Shown here piece by piece: positions 8,247 to 17,461 of a stretch of DNA of 64,000 nt. The position numbers and the translations under genes were made by a program. The notes under the pieces are model-generated. The model made no database searches. It saw only the letters and a list, made by a program, of their open reading frames with translations, and was not told where the DNA came from. Origin of the DNA: a bacterium endosymbiont of Escarpia laminata. Its GTDB lineage: Bacteria; Pseudomonadota; Gammaproteobacteria; Chromatiales; Chromatiaceae. The stretch covers positions 60,967-124,966 of the forward strand of contig QGON01000063.1 in assembly GCA_003660235.1 (NCBI GenBank). Direction: 5' to 3'. Position 1 is the stretch's first letter, and every line of letters begins with the position of its first letter.

Positions 8247-11200
8247 GCTGGCGATATCGGGACGCATCGCGGAGCGTTTCATGCTCACGGAGATTACTCC
8301 CCTGCTGGCCCTGGTGGGGCTGCTGCTGGGTGTTTTTGCGGTGCTTGTTACGCCGCGTGAGGAGGAGCCGCAGATCAATGTGACCTTTGCCAATGTCTTT
8401 ATCCCCTTTCCCGGCGCTACCGCGAAAGAGGTGGAGAGCCTGGTGGCAACGCCTGCGGAGCAGGTGTTGTCGGAGATAGACGGCGTAAAGCATGTCTACT
8501 CAACCTCCCGTCCCGGTATGGCGGTGCTGACGGTGAGATTCGTGGTCGGAGAAAACCGGGAAGATGCCATCGTGCGTCTCTTCAGCAAGGTCTACTCCAA
8601 TCAGGACTGGCTGCCGCATAATCTGGGGGTGGGGCTGCCGATCATCAAGCCGAAGGGCATAGATGATGTGCCGATCGTTACCGCGACCCTGTGGACCGAA
8701 GATCCAGAGAAGGGGGCCTATGAGTTGGGGCAGGTGGCTCACGCCATCGAGTCTGAACTGAAACGGGTGCCGGGGACGCGGGATATCTACACCATCGGCA
8801 ATCCCGAACGCGTGGTGCATGTGGAGCTGGATCCCCAGGCCCTGGCGGGCCACAACATCGATCTGGGGGATCTGCGCAATGCGCTGCAGGCGGGCAACCG
8901 GATTCGTGACAACATCACGATAACCGCACAAAATCATGAAGTGCTGGTGCAGGCGGGTACCTTCCTCACCTCTGCCGAGGAGATCGACTCCCTGGTGGTC
9001 GGCGTGCAGGAGGGCAGGGCGATCTATCTGCGGGATGTGGCCAGAGTGAGCCATGAACCTGATTTGCCGAACCAGTATGTCTGGATGGGTGGTGGTGAAC
9101 AGGGTGAGCTCAAGGGCGTGCCGTCCGGCGGGAAATATCCGGCGGTCACCATCGCTGTGGCGAAAAAGGCCGGCACTAATGCGGTGGATATCTCGAAGGC
9201 GGTGATCGAGCGTTTCGAACAGCTCCAGGGCACTTTCATCCCCGATGGGGTTAACGTCACCATCACCCGCAACTATGGCGAGACGGCGGAAGCCAAGGCG
9301 AACAAGCTGATCACCAAGTTGGCGTTTGCAACCCTTTCGGTGATCGTACTGGTCTTTTTGGCCATCGGCTGGCGTGAGGCCTTCATCGTCGGTGCCGCCG
9401 TGGTGGTGACCCTGGCGATCACCCTGTTTGCCTCGTGGGTCTGGGGCTTCACTCTCAACCGGGTGTCGCTGTTCGCCCTTATCTTCTCCATCGGCATCCT
9501 GGTTGACGATGCCATAGTGGTGGTGGAGAACATCCACCGCCATCTGCAGATGGGAGCGAAAAATCTGCGGGAAGCTATCCCAAAAGCGGTGGACGAGGTG
9601 GGCAGCCCCACCATTCTGGCGACCTTTACCGTGATTGCGGCCCTGTTGCCGATGGCCTTCGTCACCGGTCTGATGGGACCCTACATGAGCCCGATCCCGA
9701 TCAATGCCAGCACCGGCATGCTGATCTCCCTGCTGGTGGCCTTCATCTTTACCCCTTGGCTGACAAACCTTGTGCTGGCCAATCATGTTGAGAAGATCGC
9801 GGCCCATGCCCACAATGAACAGGCGGAGACCGGACTCAGTCGTTTCTTCGGCAGGGTCATGCGTCCTTTTCTGCTGGGATCACGGGGTCATCTGATGCGC
9901 TGGGTGTTGCTGGGCGGCATCCTGATTCTCATGGCTATCTCGGTCTCATTGGTGGTCAACCAATCGGTGGTATTGAAGATGCTGCCCTTCGACAACAAGT
10001 CGGAATTCCAGGTGATGCTCGATATGCCGGAAGGGACCAGCCTGGAGCAGACCACCCGTGTACTCGATGAGATGGGCGACTACCTGGCTAGCGTGGACGA
10101 GGTAACCGACTATCAGGTCTATTCAGGCACAGCGTCGCCGATTGGCTTCAATGGCCTGGTGCGCCAGTACTACCTGCGGGAGGGGGCTCATCTGGGCGAT
10201 ATCCAGGTCAATCTGGTGGATAAGCATCTGCGTGAGCGTAAGAGCCACGAAATAGCACTTTCGGTGCGAGCACCGCTGCAGAAAATCGCCCGTGAGCATA
10301 ACGGTATCGCCAAGATTGTCGAAGTGCCTCCCGGCCCTCCAGTGATGTCGCCGTTGGTGGCCGAGATCTATGGTCTCGACTATCAGGGGCAGACGGAAGT
10401 GGCTTGGGAGACGCGCAAGATTTTTGAAAATACCCCCGACATCATCGATGTGGATGATAGCGTCGAGTATCCATCAGTGAAGTTTGTCGTGCAGGTCGAT
10501 CGTGCCAAGGCGGCGCGTCTGGGTGTGGCTCAAAGCACCGTTGCTGAGGCGCTGGCCACAGTATTGGGCGGCGAAGACGTGAGTTTTCTTCACGGTGAGA
10601 ACCTGAAGTATGCGGTGCCGATTCGCCTGGAATACTCGGATGCGGACAAGGCAGATCTGGAGCAGGTACTTTCACTGCGGGTGCGCGCACAGAGCGGCAC
10701 GCTGGTGCCGCTCTCGGAAATCGTCGAGGTGGTGCCGCATGTGCGGGAATACTCTATCCACCACAAGGATCTGATGCCGGTAGTCTATGTTACAGGTGAC
10801 ATGGCGGGTGAGACCGATAGCCCTCTCTATGGTCTGTTCGCAATCTCTGATCAGCTCGATGGTGAGGGTGGAGTGGAGCAGTGGTTTCTCTCCCAGCCGG
10901 AAAATCCCTACGAGTACAGCCTCAAATGGGACGGTGAGTGGCAGATCACCTACGAGACCTTCCGTGACATGGGCATCGCCTACTCGGTGGGGCTGTTGAT
11001 GATCTACCTGCTGGTGGTGGCACAGTTCCGCTCCTATCTGGTGCCCCTGGTGATCATGGCGCCGATCCCCCTGACCATCATCGGCATCCTGCCGGGACAT
11101 GCGCTGATGGGTGCCCAGTTCACTGCCACCTCCCTGATCGGCATGATTGCCCTGGCGGGTATCATAGTGCGCAACTCCATCCTGCTGGTGGACTTTATCA

Positions 11201-11466
11201 ATCAGCAGGTACGGGAAGGTTTGCGTTTGGAAGAGGCGGTTGTCAGCGCCGCCGCAGTGCGCGCAAAACCTATCGCGTTGACTGCGCTGGCGGCTATGGC
11301 AGGTGGTTTTTTTATCCTCGATGATCCGATATTCAGCGGTCTTGCGGTATCTTTGATCTTCGGTTTGTTTGTATCGACGGTATTGACCCTGATCGTGATT
11401 CCGGTGGTCTACTATGCCGCAATGCGAAATCGTTTGAAGGATATTCAGGCGGGGAGTGCTTCATGA
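8239..11466 (+). CDS. RND family efflux transporter permease (AcrB/HAE1-type)
   Basis: 1075-residue proton-driven inner-membrane pump with the usual twelve-helix duplicated layout: one N-terminal helix (~18-34), a large periplasmic loop, helices ~365-500, a second loop and helices ~895-1060. The proton-relay Asp pair is visible in GILVDDAIVVVENIHRH of TM4. The repeat signature at the second half is GMIALAGIIVRNSILLVDF. It forms an operon with the adaptor (8-base overlap) and the zinc-ribbon gene (4-base overlap). Drug, solvent or metal specificity cannot be read from sequence; the charged TM4 motif resembles HAE1-like rather than CzcA pumps. Confidence 0.92.
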   Translation: MSKLAISGRIAERFMLTEITPLLALVGLLLGVFAVLVTPREEEPQINVTFANVFIPFPGATAKEVESLVATPAEQVLSEIDGVKHVYSTSRPGMAVLTVRFVVGENREDAIVRLFSKVYSNQDWLPHNLGVGLPIIKPKGIDDVPIVTATLWTEDPEKGAYELGQVAHAIESELKRVPGTRDIYTIGNPERVVHVELDPQALAGHNIDLGDLRNALQAGNRIRDNITITAQNHEVLVQAGTFLTSAEEIDSLVVGVQEGRAIYLRDVARVSHEPDLPNQYVWMGGGEQGELKGVPSGGKYPAVTIAVAKKAGTNAVDISKAVIERFEQLQGTFIPDGVNVTITRNYGETAEAKANKLITKLAFATLSVIVLVFLAIGWREAFIVGAAVVVTLAITLFASWVWGFTLNRVSLFALIFSIGILVDDAIVVVENIHRHLQMGAKNLREAIPKAVDEVGSPTILATFTVIAALLPMAFVTGLMGPYMSPIPINASTGMLISLLVAFIFTPWLTNLVLANHVEKIAAHAHNEQAETGLSRFFGRVMRPFLLGSRGHLMRWVLLGGILILMAISVSLVVNQSVVLKMLPFDNKSEFQVMLDMPEGTSLEQTTRVLDEMGDYLASVDEVTDYQVYSGTASPIGFNGLVRQYYLREGAHLGDIQVNLVDKHLRERKSHEIALSVRAPLQKIAREHNGIAKIVEVPPGPPVMSPLVAEIYGLDYQGQTEVAWETRKIFENTPDIIDVDDSVEYPSVKFVVQVDRAKAARLGVAQSTVAEALATVLGGEDVSFLHGENLKYAVPIRLEYSDADKADLEQVLSLRVRAQSGTLVPLSEIVEVVPHVREYSIHHKDLMPVVYVTGDMAGETDSPLYGLFAISDQLDGEGGVEQWFLSQPENPYEYSLKWDGEWQITYETFRDMGIAYSVGLLMIYLLVVAQFRSYLVPLVIMAPIPLTIIGILPGHALMGAQFTATSLIGMIALAGIIVRNSILLVDFINQQVREGLRLEEAVVSAAAVRAKPIALTALAAMAGGFFILDDPIFSGLAVSLIFGLFVSTVLTLIVIPVVYYAAMRNRLKDIQAGSAS

Positions 11467-11762
11467 CAAGAGAGAACTGGCAGGGTCGTTGCTGGAATTG
11501 TGGGCAAATCCTTAAGGGGGCCGATTTCAGCCGTGAAGAGCGTTGTCCGGATTGCAGCAAGGCGACGCATGCCTGTAAAAACTGCCGCTACTACAAACCC
11601 GGTTTGGCCAATGATTGCCGGGAACCTGTCGCTGAACGGGTGACTGACAAAGAGCGGCCCAATTTCTGTGACTATTTTGAGCCTTGGGAAACGGCTTATG
11701 GCGGCGTTACAGCAGCTTCTGGAGATGACACGCTGAGTGCCGCAGAGGATCTTTTTAAATAG
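11463..11762 (+). CDS. small zinc-ribbon-like cysteine-rich protein coupled to the RND pump
   Basis: 99 residues with paired cysteines CWNCGQ (10/13), CPDCSK (28/31), CKNCRYY (38/41) and later DC (52) and NFC, suggesting one or two zinc sites. The conserved tail NDCREPVAERV...FCDYFEPWE is striking. No enzyme domain, signal peptide or membrane segment is seen. The ATGA overlap with the pump stop codon indicates translational coupling, so a role tied to the efflux system (assembly, sensing or regulation) is inferred. A truncated second copy of the tail occurs at 14293-14427. Confidence 0.75.
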   Translation: MTRENWQGRCWNCGQILKGADFSREERCPDCSKATHACKNCRYYKPGLANDCREPVAERVTDKERPNFCDYFEPWETAYGGVTAASGDDTLSAAEDLFK

Positions 11763-11832
11763 GCGGGTTATGCATAGTATTTCGTAACTATTCAGCTCAC
11801 TAATTAGCGGCACAAGGGCAAAAAATGCTGAC

Positions 11833-11905
11833 GTAGGATGCCGGTGAGGAACGAACCGCATCGATTCAAAATGATGCGGTTCGCAAGCTCACCAGCATCC
11901 TACAC
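11833..11905. repeat. dispersed inverted repeat, family A
   Basis: Left arm GTAGGATGCCGGTGAGGAAC and right arm ...AGCTCACCAGCATCCTAC pair over most of their length around a GATGCGGTTCG core. Same family as 4743-4816 and 50946-51066. Confidence 0.8.
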
Positions 11906-12349
11906 ATTGTCGCTCTATCCACCATGGGCTGAATAGTTACAATATTTCCTTATTACCCCTGGAATTCAGCCATTTGAGGGAGTATTGCGCGGCCAGGGCA
12001 CAATAGGCTGTCGTGACAAGCGAGGGCGAAAGGGGGACTGGAATGTCCCGTTTCGCATCCTGAGGGTCACGATACACTTGGTCACGCATGGACGGTGCCT
12101 TTCTCTTTGGCGACACCCTCCATACCTGTTTTTCAGTTCAATGTCACTGGATCACACGCAAGCCCGCATCGCCTCATGGGTGAAAATGGCTACGCTGAGC
12201 TCACTGTTCAGGAGAAAGTGATTTTTGCTCCAGAGCGGAACAGCGGCAAATAACCGCAGGGCTGGAGTGACACATGCAGCCACGCGATATTGCGGTAATA
12301 GAGTAATATTGGCGGCAATTCAACAACAATAATTCATCCGGGAAAAGCT
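11906..12349. other. intergenic, no supported gene
   Basis: A 78-residue frame at 11985-12221 lacks a ribosome site and coding character. The sequence just before 12350 contains GGGAAAA as a likely ribosome site for the ATPase gene. Nothing else was recognised. Confidence 0.5.
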
Positions 12350-13387
12350 ATGCGTTCACTATTTTGTGGCCGAGAAAAGGAGATGGTGCTGCTTAAAGCA
12401 GCCTGGGAGCGGGCCAGCAACCGCGACAATCCCGAACCACAATTGGTTGTCATGGTCGGCGAAAGCGGACTTGGCAAAACCCGCATCACCCAGGAGTTCT
12501 ACAACTGGCTCTCCACCACACACGATGCTACCGAACCTAAAGGGTACTGGCCTGATGATCTTGGGCAGGAGGCGAACAATCTCAAGGTCAACCCGGAGCC
12601 GGAAGCGTGTGACAACAACGAACCCATGCCCTACCTCTGGTGGGGGGTGCGGCTCACCGACCCTACTGCACGCAACACGATTCAGGCAGGTAGTGCGCTC
12701 AACACTTATCTGGGAGTGCTGACCCCTCATCTAAAACCGGTGCTGAGTCGGCTGCGGGAGGTCGAACGGCAGGTAGAGGGCGGCAAAACCCTCGCCATGG
12801 CGGCACTCGATGTTGGCCTCTCATTCATCCCCGGTGCGGGTGCACTCGGTAGCATCAAAACAGGTGCAGAGGCGCTCTATGAGCTGGTTATGCTTGGCAA
12901 AGAGAGTAGTGAAGATCAAAGAACGCGCACGACGGGAGAGATCAAAGCAGAGGAGCACAAAAGCCAGGCCGATATGGTGCTGAATGCCCTCTCGACACTG
13001 GTGGCGGGCAAAAGCTCGCTGGCCGCCACCCCCGCCTGTCTGCTGATCGACGATGCCCTGTTCTCCCGTAACGACCCGGGTCTGTCGGGGTTTGTCGAAC
13101 AGCTGATCGCCCGCGCCTTTAGCCAGAAGTGGCCGTTGATGATCATCGTCACCCACTGGCAGGCCGAGTGGAACAAAGATTGGGAGGCCGCCCTACCCGC
13201 CCCACCCACCGTGGCTGCGGCCATTCGCACTCAGCAGCCACTCATGGCTGAAACCTGGCAACCCATCGAACTCACGCCGGTTGATGACCTTGGCCCCATG
13301 CTAAAGCGCGCGCTGCCGGGGCTGTTGCCGGAACAGTGCGCCGGCCTGCTGGGCCGCGCCGGCGGCAAACCCACGTTATATGGATGA
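12350..13387 (+). CDS. STAND-like AAA ATPase, N-terminal part of a frameshifted gene
   Basis: 345 residues with an AAA_16-type start FCGREKEMVLLK (5-16), Walker A GESGLGKTR (37-45) and Walker B ACLLIDDALF (~228-237), the layout of signal-transducing STAND NTPases. The frame ends abruptly at GGKPTLYG. Reading one base differently near 13367-13369 (AAAC read as AAC) gives GGNPRYMDEIIRF and continues directly into the next frame, so this and 13380-14330 were one protein of ~660 residues. Either a genuine one-base insertion has broken the gene or the base is a sequencing error. No N-terminal effector domain is present. Confidence 0.7.
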   Translation: MRSLFCGREKEMVLLKAAWERASNRDNPEPQLVVMVGESGLGKTRITQEFYNWLSTTHDATEPKGYWPDDLGQEANNLKVNPEPEACDNNEPMPYLWWGVRLTDPTARNTIQAGSALNTYLGVLTPHLKPVLSRLREVERQVEGGKTLAMAALDVGLSFIPGAGALGSIKTGAEALYELVMLGKESSEDQRTRTTGEIKAEEHKSQADMVLNALSTLVAGKSSLAATPACLLIDDALFSRNDPGLSGFVEQLIARAFSQKWPLMIIVTHWQAEWNKDWEAALPAPPTVAAAIRTQQPLMAETWQPIELTPVDDLGPMLKRALPGLLPEQCAGLLGRAGGKPTLYG

Positions 13388-14330
13388 GATTATCCGCTTC
13401 TGCCAACGACAGCCGCGACACTTTATCGAACGTGATCTGAACAAGCCTCTCAGCAAAAAAGGCTTTGAGGTCTGCCTGAAACAGAGCCTGAGCCTGCATG
13501 AGCTGATCCTGGATCGCTTTGATGCCATGCCAAGTGAGGTGAAAGAGGCGATCGCCCTCGCCAGTATGCAGGGGCAACGCTTTCTCACCAGCCTGACCGC
13601 TGAGGTGGCCCAGGCACTGGAGGTACCGAACGTAGAAGCGGGACTCAATGGCGCAGAGCACCCCCATAGCCTGGTCAATGGTGTACCGAGTGGCATCGCT
13701 GAGTTTGCCCAGCGAACTGCCCGCGCCCTGGCAGCGCTGACCCGCATGGAACTGGCGCGTTATGACTATGCAACGGCACTGCAAATCGCACAGCGCTTTT
13801 TGGCAGGTGTCGAGGCCGATTCCTGGCATTTCAATGCCCTCAACTTCTCTCAGCTATGGGATGTTCAAACAGCCCTCCACACCATGGGGCAAGTTGCAGC
13901 AAGCCAACAAGCGGCCCATGCCATGCTGGAGTCGGCCCAGAACAGCGTCACACTCACACCCTCCGATAAGCGTGCCCAACGCAATCTCTCCGTCTCATGG
14001 AGCAAGCTGGGGGACATCGCTCTTCAACAGGGCGAGATCGACGGGGCGAAGCCGGCCTTTCAGAAGGGGCTTGAGATCCGCAAGGCGCTGGCCGGTGAGT
14101 TGAACACCCCCGAGGCGCGCCGGGATCTGGCCGTGCCACATGCCAAATTGGCCCGACTGGCCGAGGCCAAGGGTGAGTTTGAGCGTGCGCTACAAGGTTT
14201 GTTGGATGGATTGGAACAGGCCAGCATCTATCAGACGATGATGCCTTCGCCTGATGCGGATCAGGTTGTTGCCTATTTCGAAGGCGATATTCAACGATTG
14301 CAGGGAGCCAGTGGCCGAGCGCGTGCTTGA
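13380..14330 (+). CDS. TPR-containing C-terminal part of the frameshifted STAND-like ATPase
   Basis: 316-residue frame continuing the ATPase above. It holds the end of the NTPase/winged-helix region and then TPR-like helices, including LSVSWSKLGDIALQQGEIDGA and LEIRKALAGE (~205-245), a repeat type common in bacterial STAND proteins. The ATG at 13380 is internal to the original gene and has no ribosome site. The last ~12 residues (QRLQGASGRARA) are encoded by DNA homologous, in another frame, to the zinc-ribbon gene at 11463, so the native C-terminus has been lost by rearrangement. Confidence 0.6.
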   Translation: MDEIIRFCQRQPRHFIERDLNKPLSKKGFEVCLKQSLSLHELILDRFDAMPSEVKEAIALASMQGQRFLTSLTAEVAQALEVPNVEAGLNGAEHPHSLVNGVPSGIAEFAQRTARALAALTRMELARYDYATALQIAQRFLAGVEADSWHFNALNFSQLWDVQTALHTMGQVAASQQAAHAMLESAQNSVTLTPSDKRAQRNLSVSWSKLGDIALQQGEIDGAKPAFQKGLEIRKALAGELNTPEARRDLAVPHAKLARLAEAKGEFERALQGLLDGLEQASIYQTMMPSPDADQVVAYFEGDIQRLQGASGRARA

Positions 14331-14427
14331 CCAGGAGCAGCCCAATTTCTGTGCCTATTTCGAGCCTTGGGAAGCAGCTTATGGCGCCGCTCCTACACAA
14401 TGCTCAGTATTTTCATGCCCTGACTAA
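14293..14427 (+). pseudogene. remnant of a second zinc-ribbon gene (C-terminal fragment)
   Basis: In the frame starting at 14293 the DNA reads NDCREPVAERV-LDQEQ-PNFCAYFEPWEAAYG, nearly identical to the tail of the protein at 11463-11762 (NDCREPVAERV-TDKER-PNFCDYFEPWETAYG). It has no start codon or upstream cysteine pairs and overlaps the end of the TPR gene in a different frame. The two copies differ at many silent positions, so the duplication or the second paralogue is old. Confidence 0.75.
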
Positions 14428-14507
14428 ATAAGCCGGATTGATGAAAATCATCGGATGTTGATCCTGTTTGCTGGATTATGTGGACAGAACCCGGCAGGAG
14501 TCCACCC

Positions 14508-14732
14508 ATGTGTTACGTCATCTATTTTTCCCTGATCGCCCTTTTGCTGATCTATAGCGATTCTGTGGTGGAACAGTTCGCCCTCTCCGAGAGTGCGGGC
14601 GAAGGAGAGTGGATTATGATGGCGACCGGCTGGGAGTTGGTTCCGGCCATCTGGCCTCTGTTGCTTGTGGCGATGGTGTTTGCCAGTGCGCTGACCTTTT
14701 TTGTTGCACGGGCACTGTTCAGGCAGAGATGA
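14508..14732 (+). CDS. small inner-membrane protein, 74 aa
   Basis: Two hydrophobic helices (residues ~3-17 and ~43-68) joined by an acidic loop; likely an inner-membrane protein of unknown function. The start at 14508 is chosen because AGGAG lies 7-8 bases upstream; an ATG at 14478 lacks a ribosome site. It converges on btuD with only six bases between the stop codons. No family recognised. Confidence 0.6.
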   Translation: MCYVIYFSLIALLLIYSDSVVEQFALSESAGEGEWIMMATGWELVPAIWPLLLVAMVFASALTFFVARALFRQR

Positions 14733-14738
14733 AATCCC

Positions 14739-15521
14739 CTACCTGGGGATTCGCTTCCAGGTGATATTGAGCAGGGTGTCGATGGCGTCTTGCCTATCGG
14801 ACAGATGGATCTGGTAGGCGTTCTCCAAATTGTCAGGGGTGAGCACCTCTCCAGGTTTTCCCACCGCAAGCGTGCGCCCCTGATGCAGAAGTTGCAGCCG
14901 CTGGCAGAAGTGGGCGGCAAGCCGTAAATCGTGCAATACCACGATCACTGCGTTGCCTTGTGAGCAGTGCTCTGCCAGCATTGCCATAACATCGAGTTGA
15001 TGGGCAGGATCGAGCGCGGCCACGGGTTCGTCGGCGAGCAGGATCTCCGGTTCTGCAGCAAGCGCCCGGGCCAGCAGTACCCTGGCGCGCTCTCCGCCGG
15101 AGAGTGTGTTGAAGGGGCGGTGACGAAATGGCAGCAGGTCAGCATCCGCGATGACGCTTTCTATCACTTGTTGATCCCGTTCGGAAAGTTTGCCCCAGGG
15201 TTCAAGGTGGGGAATGCGGCCCAATTCGATGATGCGCTCCACTGAGAGCGGCCAGTGGACCTCGGTTTGCTGGGGCAGATAGGCGATACGTCTGGCCCGT
15301 TCATTGCGCGGAATGTCTTCGAAGCGCTGTTCGCCAAGTTGCAGCACTCCGCTATCAGTCCGGGCCGATCCGGCAAGACAACGCAGCAGGCTGCTTTTAC
15401 CCGCACCGTTGGGGCCGATCAGGCCGAGCATCTCGCCCTTATCCAGCTCGATATCCACCGCCTCCAGGATCGGTTGATCATCGAAAGCGAGAGAGAGTGT
15501 GGTTCCACGAAGCAGGCTCAT
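14739..15521 (-). CDS. btuD: vitamin B12 ABC transporter ATP-binding protein BtuD
   Basis: 260-residue ABC ATPase of the iron-siderophore/haem/cobalamin class. Walker A is GPNGAGKSS (~36-44), the Q-loop YLPQQTE (~84), signature LSGGERARV (~141) and Walker B ILLADEPVAALD (~162), followed by the switch His in VLHDLRLA. It powers the BtuC permease. The ATG overlaps the end of btuC by four bases, and the operon lies downstream of a cobalamin riboswitch, which fixes the substrate as a corrinoid rather than haem or siderophore. Confidence 0.88.
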   Translation of the reverse strand: MSLLRGTTLSLAFDDQPILEAVDIELDKGEMLGLIGPNGAGKSSLLRCLAGSARTDSGVLQLGEQRFEDIPRNERARRIAYLPQQTEVHWPLSVERIIELGRIPHLEPWGKLSERDQQVIESVIADADLLPFRHRPFNTLSGGERARVLLARALAAEPEILLADEPVAALDPAHQLDVMAMLAEHCSQGNAVIVVLHDLRLAAHFCQRLQLLHQGRTLAVGKPGEVLTPDNLENAYQIHLSDRQDAIDTLLNITWKRIPR

Positions 15522-16519
15522 TGGCTATACCGCCTGCTCTTGATGATGAGGTAGAGAAAAAAGGGTGCCCCCACCAGTGCGGTGACGACGCCCACCTTGA
15601 TCTCTGTCTGCGCCGGTAGCAGGCGTACCAGAATATCGGCGGCAAGCAGCAGGATGGCGCCCCCCAAGGCGCTGGCGGCAAGCAGTCTGCCGGGTTGATA
15701 GCCGACGAACGGCCGCAGCATGTGGGGCACAACCAGGCCGATGAAACCGATTGCGCCGGTCACCGAAACCGCCGATCCCACCGCCAGTGCCACGGCGAGA
15801 AAGATGCGCCAGCGCAGACGGGGCAGGTCTATACCCATGGATTGGGCCGTCTCCTCTCCCAGTGTCAGGGCATCCAGCGCCCGGCCGACACGCAACAGCA
15901 GCATCCAGCCCAGCAGGGTGCCGGGCAGCATGATCCAGAAATTTTCCATGCTGCTGTTGCTCAGCGAGCCCATCATCCAAAGCACGATCTCCTGCACCGC
16001 ATAGGGGCTGGGGGCGAGATTGAGCAGCAGGGAGATGAGGGCCAGGGCCAGCGAGTTGATCGCCACGCCGGCCAGAATCAGGGTGAGGGTGCCGGCGTTA
16101 CGTCCTGCCAGCAGGTAGACCAGCAGGGTGGCGCCGAGTGATCCCAGGATGCCCCCGAGAGGCAGGCTGAACTGGGAGAGTGCGGCACTGCCGAAGTAGA
16201 GCGCGATAACCGCTCCAAGGGCAGCACCGCTGGCACTGCCGATGAGCCCGGGGCTTGCCAGGGGATTGCGCAGCATGGCCTGCATGGCGGCGCCGCAAAG
16301 TCCAAGAGTGGCCCCGGCGAAAAGCGCGATCAGTGCGCGGGGAAGACGCACTTCCGTCAGTATCAGCGCCAGTACGCTGCTGGTGTCATCAAACGTCTCC
16401 TGCAATGTCTGGAAAACCGGGATCGTCTGACTGCCAAAGAGCAGTGAGAACAGAAACAGGCTGCTTGCAGCTGCAACCAGCAGTCCGAGTAGTCGGGATT
16501 GTCTCATCTCCCCCAACAT
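15518..16519 (-). CDS. btuC: vitamin B12 ABC transporter permease BtuC (FecCD family)
   Basis: 333-residue polytopic inner-membrane protein with about ten hydrophobic segments. FecCD signatures are visible: RLPRALIALFAGATLGLCGAA written in part as RLPRALIALFAGA (~60-72), NPLASPGLIG (~88), and VTGAIGFIGLVVPHMLR (~253), the last forming the coupling helix region that contacts BtuD. It receives corrinoid from BtuF. Its start codon overlaps the btuF stop (taATG), implying coupled translation. Confidence 0.9.
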   Translation of the reverse strand: MLGEMRQSRLLGLLVAAASSLFLFSLLFGSQTIPVFQTLQETFDDTSSVLALILTEVRLPRALIALFAGATLGLCGAAMQAMLRNPLASPGLIGSASGAALGAVIALYFGSAALSQFSLPLGGILGSLGATLLVYLLAGRNAGTLTLILAGVAINSLALALISLLLNLAPSPYAVQEIVLWMMGSLSNSSMENFWIMLPGTLLGWMLLLRVGRALDALTLGEETAQSMGIDLPRLRWRIFLAVALAVGSAVSVTGAIGFIGLVVPHMLRPFVGYQPGRLLAASALGGAILLLAADILVRLLPAQTEIKVGVVTALVGAPFFLYLIIKSRRYSQ

Positions 16520-17358
16520 TACTGTTCCTTCGGCAGCGCGGCATGCAGTTCAGCCACCGCATCGGCAATCATCGGTCCGCCACAGATCCAATATTTGAAA
16601 GGGATCTCAATGATGGGGCGGTTGTGGGTGATGCGGCGCAGTGCAGGATGATGCAGTTGTTTCTGGGCCAGTGAGCGGGTCTCCTCTGTGTAGGTCGAGG
16701 TGAAGATTTGATCGGGTTGCCCGAGCAGCAGACTCTCCAAGTCGATGCTGCTGTAACCGCTGATGCCTATTTTGGTGGCCAGGTTGGACCAGCCTGCCAG
16801 CACCAGCGCTTCATTCTGCAAGGTGCCGTCGCCGCTGGTATAACCCCGTGGCTGGTAGAAGAGGGCCTTGGGTCTCGGGTTGGCGGGTTGGGGAGGTATC
16901 TGTGACAGCGCTGACCGCATCTTATGGATGAGGGCCGCCCCGCGGGCAGGTTGTCCCAACAATTCAGCCAAATGCCGGATATTGTTTTCGATGCCGCTGA
17001 TACTGGTGGGCATGGGAAGCTGCGCTACCCGGTAGCCGAGATTCTCAAGCAGTCCGATCAGTCGCCTGTCGGTGAATTCAACGGTGAGGATCAGGCCGGG
17101 GTCGAGGGCCAGCAACTCCTCGGGGCGGGCGTGATTGACCGGGTATCGTTTTGCCTCCTCGGCAACAAATGAACTCTCGGGTTGCAGCGAAAGGTAGCTG
17201 ACCGAGGCGATCTGATCTGCGTCGGCCAGCATCAACAGCAACTGGTCGGTGCAGAGATTGATGGAGACGACTCGGGAGGGTGAGGTATCCGCCCCATGCA
17301 CCCACCCTGCAACAGTCAGCAGTGAGAGGAGAAGCAGGATCGGGCGTAGCGGGGACAT
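16519..17358 (-). CDS. btuF: cobalamin periplasmic binding protein BtuF
   Basis: About 279 residues. An N-terminal signal peptide (PILLLLSLLTVAGWVHG) is followed by a helical-backbone binding-protein fold: RVVSINLCTDQLLLML (~30) and PEELLALDPGLIL (~78) are typical of BtuF/FhuD-type proteins. It captures corrinoid in the periplasm and docks on BtuC. The start is uncertain: an ATG at 17358 gives a normal signal peptide but has no clear ribosome site, while a GTG at 17406 has a purine-rich stretch right against it. It lies between btuB and btuC on the same strand. Confidence 0.85.
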   Translation of the reverse strand: MSPLRPILLLLSLLTVAGWVHGADTSPSRVVSINLCTDQLLLMLADADQIASVSYLSLQPESSFVAEEAKRYPVNHARPEELLALDPGLILTVEFTDRRLIGLLENLGYRVAQLPMPTSISGIENNIRHLAELLGQPARGAALIHKMRSALSQIPPQPANPRPKALFYQPRGYTSGDGTLQNEALVLAGWSNLATKIGISGYSSIDLESLLLGQPDQIFTSTYTEETRSLAQKQLHHPALRRITHNRPIIEIPFKYWICGGPMIADAVAELHAALPKEQ

Positions 17359-17461
17359 GGCGATAGCGTCGGTCAAAAAAGCCGGGAGCGCAATGGGAGC
17401 GATCACCTTTCGTCAGCCGGATTTCACAAGCGACAATCCGGGTGATGACGGTCTTTTCAGC

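Noticed and set aside
8500..9813. 437-residue minus-strand frame opposite the RND pump
   Set aside because: His/Gln/Asp-rich shadow frame with no recognisable domain.
11985..12221. 78-residue plus-strand frame in the gap before the ATPase gene
   Set aside because: No ribosome site and irregular composition; probably non-coding.
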